Assembly: GCA_963699055.1 (NCBI GenBank)
Contig: CAVOTA010000001.1
Coordinates: 620,001-684,000 of the forward strand
Source: Bog-756 sp963699055
GTDB taxonomy: Bacteria > Actinomycetota > Acidimicrobiia > Acidimicrobiales > RAAP-2
Reading direction: 5' to 3'
DNA length: 64,000 nt
The notes beneath the pieces were generated by a model. The model was not told the DNA's origin, did not search any database, and worked only from the letters and a program-made list of their open reading frames with translations. Both the position numbers and the translations under genes were made by a program. Shown in pieces: positions 42,382 through 49,978 of the stretch (positions are counted from its first letter, which is position 1; every line of letters begins with the position of its first letter).

Positions 42382-43423
42382 CGACGGACGGACGGCGGAC
42401 GCGGGCGGGGGGGCGCTCAGCGACGGGACGGTGGTGGGCGGGACGTCGGAGGAGGGCGCCGGGAGGGACGGTCGGCCGGTCCTGCCCGAGGACGAGCAGG
42501 AGCTGCTCGACGCCTTCGAGCGGTTGGCTCCGGTGGGATCGCTCGGGTGGGGCTTCGACAACGCCATGCGCCGGCTGTCGTCGCCCGACGACCGGGGCAC
42601 CTGGGTGGAGCCCTGGCTGGGACTGCCCCCCGACCTGTGGGACCGGGGCCGCGGGGCGAAGGCCGGCGAGCGGATGCTCGGCGACGTCATCACCACCCTG
42701 GCCCAGGAGCTCACCGAGTACTCGCAGCGGATCGTGGACGACCTGCGCCGCTCGGTCCCCCCGGAGGCGGCCGTCTTCGACGCCCTCCGCTATCTGGCGG
42801 CCCGGGTGGAGCGCCTCGAGTCGGCCGCTGACCCGTTGGGGATCCGGCCGGCCGAGCTGCCCGTCCCGATGCCGGACGCCTCGGCGTGGGCCTCGGAGGT
42901 GGCGGCCTGGGTGGTCCACCCGTCGGGCCTACCGGTCGTCGTGGGCGAGCTGGGTGACCGCCGGGTGCTCGAGGCCCTGGCCGGGTCGGGCGCCGAGGTC
43001 GACGGGGTCGACCCACGCATGGAGCGGGCCTGGTCGCTGCGCACCGAGCTGCCGGGCCGGCCGGGCCAGGTGCGGGTGACGGTCGACGACGTCGTGGACC
43101 ACCTCGGGCGGCTGCCGGTCGCCGACCGGTCCGCCGTGGTGCTGTCGGGCAGCGTCGACCGTGCGCCGCTGGCCGGCAAGGTCGCGCTGGTCCGGGAGTC
43201 GTGGCGCGCCCTGGTCCCCGGGGGTGCACTGATCCTCCTGGTGTGCGACCAGGCGGCGTGGGACGCCGCCCTGGAACCGGCCGTACGTGACCTGCTGCCG
43301 GGCCGTCCGCTCCATCCCGACACCTGGGCGGTGGTGCTGGTCCACCTGGGACTGGTCGACGTGGAGGTCCACCCCGCCGGCGCCGGACCGGTCCACGCCG
43401 TCGTCGCCCGGAGGCCCCGGTGA
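42374..43423 (+). CDS. Methyltransferase-like protein of the glycan locus (copy 2)
   Basis: A 349-residue protein related in layout to the one at 38901: an acidic N terminus, a helical middle (GDVITTLAQELTEYSQRIVDDLR, LRYLAARVERLES), and a C-terminal Rossmann-like domain. GLPVVVGELGDRRVLEALAGSGAEVDGVDP takes the place of motif I and lacks the GxGxG core. SAM binding is therefore doubtful; it may be a scaffold or a dead enzyme. ATG 42374 overlaps the preceding GT gene; its stop overlaps the next GT gene as GTGA. Confidence 0.55.
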   Translation: MADDGRTADAGGGALSDGTVVGGTSEEGAGRDGRPVLPEDEQELLDAFERLAPVGSLGWGFDNAMRRLSSPDDRGTWVEPWLGLPPDLWDRGRGAKAGERMLGDVITTLAQELTEYSQRIVDDLRRSVPPEAAVFDALRYLAARVERLESAADPLGIRPAELPVPMPDASAWASEVAAWVVHPSGLPVVVGELGDRRVLEALAGSGAEVDGVDPRMERAWSLRTELPGRPGQVRVTVDDVVDHLGRLPVADRSAVVLSGSVDRAPLAGKVALVRESWRALVPGGALILLVCDQAAWDAALEPAVRDLLPGRPLHPDTWAVVLVHLGLVDVEVHPAGAGPVHAVVARRPR

Positions 43424-44619
43424 CCGCCACGACCACCCCGTCGGCCACGACCACGCCCACGAACCCGGGCATCCACCTGTTCGTACCCATGCTCCACCGC
43501 CGCGACGCCGTGGGTGAGCACACCCGCACACTGCGGGACCTGCTGGTGGCCGACGGTGTCCCCTCCCGGATCTACACCGAGCTGCCCGACCCGGACACGG
43601 TCGACGAGACCCGTCCCTACCTCGACTACGGGCGCGATGCCGTCGCCGGCGACGTCCTCGTGTACCAGGTCGCCACCTGTTCGGACATGGCCGGATGGCT
43701 GGCCGGTCGCCCCGAACCGGTGGTCCTGAACTACCACAGCGTCACGCCACCCCCGTACTTCGCCCGGTGGAACAGCGGCATCACCCGCATCCAGGAGGCG
43801 GCGTTGCGCGAACTGGGCGACCTCGCCCCGAGGTGCGTCCTCGGCATCGGCGTGTCGGCGTTCGACGCCGCCGAGCTGCGTGCCGCCGGCTGCCGGTCGA
43901 CCCGGGTGGTCCCGGTGGTCAACGTGCCCGTCCCGCCCGTGGAGCCGGACCCGACGACGGCGGCCGTACTCGCCCGCCGGGCCGCGGCCGGGGGCCCCTG
44001 GTGGCTCTCGGTGGGTCGGTTGGCCCCCAACAAGGCCCACCAGGAGACGATCGCCGCACTCTTCGTGGCCCGGACGACCGGGTCCCCCGACGCCCACCTC
44101 ACCATCGTCGGCGCACCGAGCGAGCCGCACTACGCCCGTGCGCTGCGCCGCTACGCCGCCGACCTCGGGCTGGCGGGAGCCGTCGAGTTCACCACCCGGC
44201 TCACCCCCGGTCAGCTCGCGGCGCGGTACGGGGCGGCCGACGTCCTCGTGATGCTGTCCGAGCACGAGGGGTTCGGTGTCCCCCTGGTGGAAGCCATGTC
44301 CCAGGGCCTCCCGGTGGTGGCCTTCGACGCCGGTGCGGTGGCCGAGGTCGTCGGCGACGCCGGGGTGCTGCTCGAGGACAAGGGACCACGGACGGTGGCC
44401 GCCGCGGTCGCCGCCCTGGTCACCGACCCCGACCGACGCCGCTCGCTGGTGGCCGCGGGTCGGGCCCGGATCACGGAACTGGGTCTCGACCACGCCGGAT
44501 CGGACCTGGTCGCGGCGCTGCGCGACGTGGCGGCCGGGGGGAGGGGGGCGGTGACGTCGCCGGCGGCCGCCCCGGGAGCGGGTGGCGCCCTGCGTCCTGG
44601 GGGACCCTCCAGCCACTAG
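43420..44619 (+). CDS. GT4-family glycosyltransferase, type A (copy 2)
   Basis: A 399-residue GT-B glycosyltransferase with the type A N terminus (IHLFVPMLHRRDAVGEHTRTLRDLL) and a donor domain with WLSVGRLAPNKAHQETI and LVMLSEHEGFGVPLVEAMSQGLPVVAF. A Thr-rich start and a Gly/Ala/Pro-rich tail of about 25 residues are extra. Its stop codon TAG is also the first three bases of the clpP -10 element. It is the last gene before clpP. Confidence 0.88.
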   Translation: MTATTTPSATTTPTNPGIHLFVPMLHRRDAVGEHTRTLRDLLVADGVPSRIYTELPDPDTVDETRPYLDYGRDAVAGDVLVYQVATCSDMAGWLAGRPEPVVLNYHSVTPPPYFARWNSGITRIQEAALRELGDLAPRCVLGIGVSAFDAAELRAAGCRSTRVVPVVNVPVPPVEPDPTTAAVLARRAAAGGPWWLSVGRLAPNKAHQETIAALFVARTTGSPDAHLTIVGAPSEPHYARALRRYAADLGLAGAVEFTTRLTPGQLAARYGAADVLVMLSEHEGFGVPLVEAMSQGLPVVAFDAGAVAEVVGDAGVLLEDKGPRTVAAAVAALVTDPDRRRSLVAAGRARITELGLDHAGSDLVAALRDVAAGGRGAVTSPAAAPGAGGALRPGGPSSH

Positions 44620-44622
44620 GCT
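44617..44622 (+). promoter_or_regulatory. -10 element, leaderless start of clpP
   Basis: TAGGCT lies 8 nt before the clpP ATG. Its first three bases are the stop codon of the preceding glycosyltransferase, so clpP has its own promoter within the glycan locus. Confidence 0.5.
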
Positions 44623-44630
44623 CATCCCTC

Positions 44631-45293
44631 ATGGATTCCCCTCTCGTACCGTCGTCCGCCTCCCTGTCCGCCGTGTCCTCGGGGACGGTGGAGATGAAGT
44701 CCGGGGCCGACGTCGGGCCCGGCTCGGACATCTTCCAGCGCCTGCTGAAGGAGCGCATCGTCTTCATCGGGTCGGCCATCGACCAGAACACGGCGAACCT
44801 GGTCTGCTCGCAGCTGATCCTCCTCGAAGCCGAGAACCAGGAGCGGGACATCTCGGTGTACATCAACTCGCCGGGCGGGTCGGTCACCGACGGTCTCGCC
44901 ATCTACGACACGATGCAGTACGTCAACTGCGACGTCCGCACCATCTGCATCGGCCTGGCCGCCTCGATGGGTCAGTTCCTGCTGTGCGCCGGCACCCCGG
45001 GCAAGCGGTTCGCCCTGCCCCACAGCCGCATCCTCATGCACCAGCCGTCGGGCGGCATGCAGGGGCAGGCCTCCGACATCGCCATCCAGGCCGAGCAGAT
45101 CATCTACCTGAAGCGGATGCTGGCCGAGCGGATCGCCTTCCACACGGGTCAGCCCGTCGAGCGAATCGAGGCCGACTCGGACCGCGACCGGTGGTTCACC
45201 GCCGAGGAGGCCCGCGAGTACGGGTTCATCGACGAAGTGATCCAGAAGGACGCCATGCCGGTGCCGTCGACTGGTGCGGGTTCCGCCACCTGA
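44631..45293 (+). CDS. clpP: ATP-dependent Clp protease proteolytic subunit
   Basis: A 220-residue serine peptidase that forms the proteolytic chamber of the Clp system. The triad is complete and correctly spaced: Ser112 in GLAASMGQF, His137 in ILMHQPSGG and Asp186 in DSDRDRWF (Ser-Asp 74 apart as in E. coli ClpP). ERIVFIGSAIDQNTANLV and YINSPGGSVTDGLAIYDTM are classic. No Clp ATPase or trigger factor gene is near. Instead it sits between glycosyltransferases and an ABC glycan exporter, and its stop overlaps the permease start (TGATG), an uncommon setting for clpP. Confidence 0.95.
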   Translation: MDSPLVPSSASLSAVSSGTVEMKSGADVGPGSDIFQRLLKERIVFIGSAIDQNTANLVCSQLILLEAENQERDISVYINSPGGSVTDGLAIYDTMQYVNCDVRTICIGLAASMGQFLLCAGTPGKRFALPHSRILMHQPSGGMQGQASDIAIQAEQIIYLKRMLAERIAFHTGQPVERIEADSDRDRWFTAEEAREYGFIDEVIQKDAMPVPSTGAGSAT

Positions 45294-46276
45294 TGGCTCT
45301 CGGCATCGACCAGCCGGCCTCGGCCGGGTCGGAACCGGAGCCGGAACGGCCCACGGTCATCGGGGGGAGCACCCGCTTCGTCCCCGGACAGAGCCACGAA
45401 CGCATCACGGTCGTCAACGGGAAGGTCCAGCTCGGACAACGTCTGGTCGACCTGTGGCGCAACCGCGACCTGCTCATCCTGCTGACACGCACGGAGCTGA
45501 AGGTCAAGTACAAGGAATCGGTCCTCGGGTACGCGTGGTCGATGCTGAACCCGGCCCTGGTGCTGGGCATCTACTACGTGATCTTCAAGGTCATCTCCCG
45601 CACCCACCAGCCGCACTTCGCCATCTGGCTGTTCTGCGGACTCCTGGTGTGGAACCTGTTCAACAACGCGTCGATGGGATCCACCACCGTGGTGGTGGGC
45701 AAGGCGGGGATCATCAAGAAGGTGGCCTTCCCCCGCGAGCTGCTGGCGATGTCGACGGTGGGTGTGGCCATCGTGCTCTTCGTCATCCAGGTGGTGGTGC
45801 TCCTCTTCTTCCTGGCCGTGTTCCAGCTCACGCCCGACTGGAAGTACCTGAGCATCGTGCCCTTCGCCTTCGTCGACCTGGTGATCTTCACCGCCGCCGT
45901 CGCCATCTTCCTGTCGGCCATCACCGTCTACCTGCGGGACACCCAGCACCTGACCGAGGTGGCCCTGATGGCGTGGTTCTGGGGCACCCCGATCGTCTAC
46001 CCCTACGGACTGGTCCAGGCCCACCTGGCCGAGTACCACCTGACGTACATCTACCTGGCCAATCCCGTCACACCCATCGTCATGACGTTCCAACGGGCCA
46101 TCTACGGCCACACCAGTTACGTCTACCAGGGCAAGACCAACCCGCTGCTACCCGACTGGGGACTGGACAAGTACGCAGTCATCCTGACCGTGGTCCTCGT
46201 CGTCAGCACCCTGCTCTTCCTCGGCGCCCTGATCGTCTTCGGTCGGCTCGAGGGGAACTTCGCCGAGGAACTCTGA
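45293..46276 (+). CDS. wzm: ABC-2 type polysaccharide export permease (Wzm/TagG-like)
   Basis: A 327-residue membrane subunit of a surface-glycan ABC exporter. After a 60-residue cytoplasmic N terminus come about six transmembrane segments. Typical features are RTELKVKYKESVLGYAWSMLNP before helix 1, YYVIFKVISRTHQPHFAIWLF, GKAGIIKKVAFPRELL and the C-terminal MTFQRAIYGH. It starts inside the clpP stop codon (TGATG) and is followed after 3 nt by its ATPase. It should move a lipid-linked glycan made by the local GT4 enzymes across the membrane. Confidence 0.92.
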   Translation: MALGIDQPASAGSEPEPERPTVIGGSTRFVPGQSHERITVVNGKVQLGQRLVDLWRNRDLLILLTRTELKVKYKESVLGYAWSMLNPALVLGIYYVIFKVISRTHQPHFAIWLFCGLLVWNLFNNASMGSTTVVVGKAGIIKKVAFPRELLAMSTVGVAIVLFVIQVVVLLFFLAVFQLTPDWKYLSIVPFAFVDLVIFTAAVAIFLSAITVYLRDTQHLTEVALMAWFWGTPIVYPYGLVQAHLAEYHLTYIYLANPVTPIVMTFQRAIYGHTSYVYQGKTNPLLPDWGLDKYAVILTVVLVVSTLLFLGALIVFGRLEGNFAEEL

Positions 46277-46279
46277 GCC

Positions 46280-47551
46280 ATGTCCACCGCCATCGAGGTG
46301 CGCGACATCTCCAAGCAGTTCAAGCTGTACAACGAGAAGCACACGTCGCTCAAGGAACGGGTCATCCACGGCGGCAAGATGCCGTACACGCCCTTCTGGG
46401 CGTTGCAGGACGTCAACGTCGACATCATGCAGGGCGAGACCTTCGGGATCATCGGGCGGAACGGGTGCGGGAAGTCGACGCTGCTCAAGTGCATCGCCGG
46501 CATCCTCAAGCCGACGTCGGGGGAGATCCGGGTGCGGGGCAGCCTGGCCGCCATGCTGGAGCTGGGTGCCGGCTTCCAGCCCGACCTGTCGGGGCGGGAC
46601 AACATCTTCCTCAACGGGTCGCTCCTGGGGCTGTCCCACGCCGACGTGGAGAAGCGCTTCGACGACATCGTGGCCTTCGCCGAGCTCGAGGAGTTCATCG
46701 ACAACCAGGTCAAGTTCTACTCGTCGGGCATGTACGTCCGGCTGGGGTTCGCGGTGGCCGTCAACGTCGAGCCGGACGTGCTGCTGGTCGACGAGGTCCT
46801 GGCCGTCGGCGACGCCTCGTTCCAGCGCAAGTGCCTGGACCACGTCAAGAAGTTCCAACGCGAGGGACGCACCATCGTGGTGGTCAGCCACGCCACCGAC
46901 GTGATGCGCCAGAACTGCGGACGGGTCATGGTGATGAACCACGGCAAGGTGATCACCATCGACGAGCCGGGTGAGGGCATCCGTGTCTTCCTCGCCGACC
47001 TGCTGGGTGTGGGCACGCTCGAGGGGTCCGAGTCCGGGGGCATCGAAGGCAACGTGCTCGCCATCGGCGCCGTCCACGCCGAGCACGGTGGCTCCGGTGA
47101 CCGCCTGCACCTCTACCCCGGTGAGTCGCTGACCGTCACCGCCGATCTCGACAGCCTCGCCCCCGTCCCCAACGCCATGGCGACGATCGCCATCCACGAC
47201 GACGCCAACGAGCTGGTGTTCGCGTCGGATCCGGACGACCCGATGTGCGCCATCGAGGTGCCCGAGGGCGGGGGGATCGTGCGCTTCCACTTCCCCGAGG
47301 TGCCGCTCCTCGACGGCACCTACTCGGTGAGCGTCGGCGTGCGGAGCGCCACGGAGACTGCCATCTTCGACTGGAAGGACCAGGTCACCAAATTCGAGGT
47401 GGCCAACCCGGGGAGATCCACCGGCCGGGTCCGTCTGCCCCTCGACATCAGCTTCCGGCTGCGGGGCCTCGGCCAGACCGGCGAGGTCCCGGTGGTGAGC
47501 GCCGACTTCGCCATGGGCGGCCTCCCGGGCTGGGAGGAGTCGACGGCGTGA
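46280..47551 (+). CDS. wzt: ABC polysaccharide exporter ATPase with C-terminal glycan-binding-type domain (Wzt-like)
   Basis: A 423-residue ATPase. The ABC part has Walker A GRNGCGKST (59-67), signature YSSGMYVRLGFA, Walker B VLLVDEVLAVGDASFQ and H-loop VVSHATDV, all in TagH/Wzt style. Residues of about 255-423 form an extra beta-rich domain like the Wzt carbohydrate-binding domain (YPGESLTVTADL, LLDGTYSVSVGVRS). In known systems that domain recognises a terminal modification of the glycan, often a methyl or phosphate cap. This fits with the methyltransferase-like genes of the locus, though those look degenerate. It overlaps the next GT gene as GTGA. Confidence 0.92.
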   Translation: MSTAIEVRDISKQFKLYNEKHTSLKERVIHGGKMPYTPFWALQDVNVDIMQGETFGIIGRNGCGKSTLLKCIAGILKPTSGEIRVRGSLAAMLELGAGFQPDLSGRDNIFLNGSLLGLSHADVEKRFDDIVAFAELEEFIDNQVKFYSSGMYVRLGFAVAVNVEPDVLLVDEVLAVGDASFQRKCLDHVKKFQREGRTIVVVSHATDVMRQNCGRVMVMNHGKVITIDEPGEGIRVFLADLLGVGTLEGSESGGIEGNVLAIGAVHAEHGGSGDRLHLYPGESLTVTADLDSLAPVPNAMATIAIHDDANELVFASDPDDPMCAIEVPEGGGIVRFHFPEVPLLDGTYSVSVGVRSATETAIFDWKDQVTKFEVANPGRSTGRVRLPLDISFRLRGLGQTGEVPVVSADFAMGGLPGWEESTA

Positions 47552-48639
47552 CCGCCGTCACCAGGATCGACCAGGTCATCCCGACGTTGGCCAGCCGCGA
47601 TGCCATCGGAGGTCATGTCCTGCAGCTCCGCGACCTGCTGCGGGCACGCGGGTACCGGTCCGACATCTACTACGGCAACGCCACGCCCGACCGGCTCGAC
47701 GAGGGCTACCCGATCACCCGGATCGGGGACCGACCGAGTGCGGGGAGAGTCCTCCTGTACCAGCTGTCCATCGGCAGCGGCGTGGCCGACATCTTCCGGG
47801 AGCGGCCCGAGCGCAAGTTCGTGAACTACCACAACATCACACCCGCCGACCTGCTCGAGGCGTGGATCCCGGCGGTCGGCGAGGAGGTGCGGTGGGGTCG
47901 GGCCCAGCTGCGCGACCTCGCCCCGGTGACCGAGTTCGCCATCGCCGACTCCGGCTACAACGAGCGTGAACTGCGCGACGCCGGCTACCGGTCGACCGCC
48001 ACCGTGCCGCTCCTGATCGACCCCGAGGACTTCACCGGCTCGCCGGATCCCGACCTCGCCGCGCGTCTGGCCGGCCAGCGGGCCGCCGGGGGCGCCGACC
48101 TGCTGTTCGTCGGCAAGGTCTCGCCCCACAAGGGCCAGCACGACCTGGTCAAGGCGCTGGCCGCCTACCGCCGCCTGTACGACCCCGCTGCCCGGCTCCA
48201 CATCGTGGGCGGGGCCATCAGCGAGGAGTACCAGGACGCCGTGCTGCGGTTCGCCGAGGAACTGGGTCTGGCCGACGCCGTCGAGATGGCCGGATCGGTG
48301 ACCCACGAGGAGCTCATCGCCTACTACGCCGCCTGCGACGTCTTCCTCTGCCTCTCCAACCACGAGGGCTTCTGCGTGCCCCTGCTGGAGGCGATGTACC
48401 ACCGACTACCCATCGTGTCCTACGTGAGCACGGCCGTCCCCGAGACGGTGCAGCAGGCCGGCCTGATCCTTCCGGACAAGGAACCCGCCCGGGTGGCGGC
48501 GGCCATCCACCGGGTGGTCGAGGACGGACGGCTGCGCGACGAGCTGGCGGCGGCGGCCGCCGAGCGGGTCGACTGGTTCGCCCTGGCGCGGGTCCAGGAC
48601 GGGTTCGTTGCCGCCCTCGAGGCCGCCTGCGCGGCGTGA
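47548..48639 (+). CDS. GT4-family glycosyltransferase, type A (copy 3)
   Basis: A 363-residue GT-B glycosyltransferase of type A (IDQVIPTLASRDAIGGHVLQLRDLL at the start). Its donor domain shows LLFVGKVSPHKGQHDLVKAL and ACDVFLCLSNHEGFCVPLLEAMYHRLPIVSY. It is the same length as copy 1 at 40034 and most like it, for example in the shared YRRLYDPxARLH stretch. It is coupled to the Wzt gene by GTGA, and a type B gene follows 33 nt later, so the A-B order of 40034-42381 is repeated. Confidence 0.88.
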   Translation: MTAVTRIDQVIPTLASRDAIGGHVLQLRDLLRARGYRSDIYYGNATPDRLDEGYPITRIGDRPSAGRVLLYQLSIGSGVADIFRERPERKFVNYHNITPADLLEAWIPAVGEEVRWGRAQLRDLAPVTEFAIADSGYNERELRDAGYRSTATVPLLIDPEDFTGSPDPDLAARLAGQRAAGGADLLFVGKVSPHKGQHDLVKALAAYRRLYDPAARLHIVGGAISEEYQDAVLRFAEELGLADAVEMAGSVTHEELIAYYAACDVFLCLSNHEGFCVPLLEAMYHRLPIVSYVSTAVPETVQQAGLILPDKEPARVAAAIHRVVEDGRLRDELAAAAAERVDWFALARVQDGFVAALEAACAA

Positions 48640-48672
48640 CGCCGCCCACGGGCCGGTGACGGGACCCCGGCG

Positions 48673-49950
48673 GTGAGACTCGCCTTCGTCGTCCCCCGGT
48701 ACGGGACGGAGATCATCGGCGGGGCCGAGACGGCGGCCCGGCTCCTGGCCGAGCACCTGGTGTCCCTGCAGGGCTGGGAGGTCGACGTGCTCACGTCGTG
48801 TGCCGACGACTTCGTCACGTGGGACGACGTCTACCCCGAAGGCGAGTCCTCGGTCAACGGCGTCCGGGTGACCCGGTTCCGGTCGGCGGCCGGCCGGGAC
48901 CCGTCCTTCCATCCGCTGTCGGCGGCCCTCCTCGCCCACCCGGACAGGGCGACGCCGTCCCAGGCCGAACGGTGGGTCGACCTGCAGGGACCGGTCACCC
49001 CGGCGCTGGCCGAGGCGGCGGTGCGGTGGGACGGGGACGCCATGGCGTTCTACCCCTACCTGTACTACCCGACGGTCCGGGTCATCGAGCGGGTGCCGGT
49101 GCCCACGATCCTGCACCCCGCGGCCCACGACGAGCCAGCGCTCCACCTGCCCGCCTTTCCCCGCGTGTTCGCCGCGGCGGACGGACTCGTGTTCCAGACG
49201 GAGGCGGAACGGCACCTGGTGGAGCGGACGTTCCCGGTGGCCAGCCACCATCAACTCCTCCTGGGACTGGGCGTCGACGATCCGGAGCGTAGGGGTCGCC
49301 CGGAGGCCCGGGGTCGCCCGGAGGTCCGGGGTCGCCCGGAGGACGGCGCCACCGGCGGCGTCGGTACCGATCTGGTCGTCCCCGACGGCCCGTACCTGGT
49401 GTGCCTGGGCCGTGTCGACAGCCACAAGGGCACGACGCTGCTGGCCCGCTACTTCGCCCGTTACAAGGAGCGTCGCCCCGGTCCCCTGCGACTGGTCCTC
49501 GCCGGCCCCGTGGTGGACGCGCCCGCCGCCCACCCGGACGTGGACGTGGTGGGCCCCGTGTCGGACGACGACAAGTGGGTGCTCCTCGCCGGCGCCTCGG
49601 CCCTGGTGTCGCCGTCGCCGTGGGAGGCGTTCTCGCTGGTGGTCGCCGAGGCGTGGAGCGCCCGTACGCCCGTACTGGTCAACGCCGGCTGCGGGGCGAC
49701 GGTGGAGCACTGCCGACGGTCCGGTGGGGGACTGATGTTCGACGGGTACGGCGAGTTCGAGGTGGCCGTCGACCGACTCCTCGGTGACCCCTCGTTCGGC
49801 GCGACACTGGGCGGGCGGGGCCGGGCCTACGTCGACGCCCGCTTCCGGTGGCCCCACGTGATCGGCCGCTATGCGACGTTCGTCGGCTCCGTCGTGGAGC
49901 GGGCGAGGCGTCGGTCGCCCCGGGGCGGCGCCCTCCCCGCCCGGGGATGA
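48673..49950 (+). CDS. GT4-family glycosyltransferase, type B (copy 2)
   Basis: A 425-residue GT-B glycosyltransferase, the second type B gene (VVPRYGTEIIGGAETAARLL; LGRVDSHKGTTLLARYF; SPSPWEAFSLVVAEAW). Between the two Rossmann domains, at about residues 205-225, it carries three copies of a six-residue Arg-Gly-Arg-Pro-Glu-x repeat made by an 18-bp tandem repeat. Copy 1 at 41122 lacks it. GTG 48673 follows a 33-nt gap. It is the last plus-strand gene of the glycan locus and ends in a strong hairpin. Confidence 0.88.
   Translation: MRLAFVVPRYGTEIIGGAETAARLLAEHLVSLQGWEVDVLTSCADDFVTWDDVYPEGESSVNGVRVTRFRSAAGRDPSFHPLSAALLAHPDRATPSQAERWVDLQGPVTPALAEAAVRWDGDAMAFYPYLYYPTVRVIERVPVPTILHPAAHDEPALHLPAFPRVFAAADGLVFQTEAERHLVERTFPVASHHQLLLGLGVDDPERRGRPEARGRPEVRGRPEDGATGGVGTDLVVPDGPYLVCLGRVDSHKGTTLLARYFARYKERRPGPLRLVLAGPVVDAPAAHPDVDVVGPVSDDDKWVLLAGASALVSPSPWEAFSLVVAEAWSARTPVLVNAGCGATVEHCRRSGGGLMFDGYGEFEVAVDRLLGDPSFGATLGGRGRAYVDARFRWPHVIGRYATFVGSVVERARRRSPRGGALPARG
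49291..49344 (+). repeat. 18-bp in-frame tandem repeat, 3 copies
   Basis: Three 18-bp units with the core GGGGTCGCCCGGAGG at 49291-49308, 49309-49326 and 49327-49344, inside the type B glycosyltransferase and encoding a charged linker. Confidence 0.85.
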
Positions 49951-49970
49951 CGCCCGCCGGGCGGGGAGGG
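49931..49970. terminator. Strong hairpin between convergent genes
   Basis: CCCTCCCCGCCCGG (49931-49944) and CCGGGCGGGGAGGG (49957-49970) are 14-bp perfect complements with a 12-nt loop, covering the GT stop codon. Probably a bidirectional terminator for the glycan operon and the converging GT-C-like gene. Confidence 0.65.
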
Positions 49971-49978
49971 TAGGGGGC

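Noticed and set aside
44631..45293. SppA/ClpP-like peptidase rather than true ClpP
   Set aside because: Triad spacing, length and flanking motifs match ClpP itself and there is no membrane segment.
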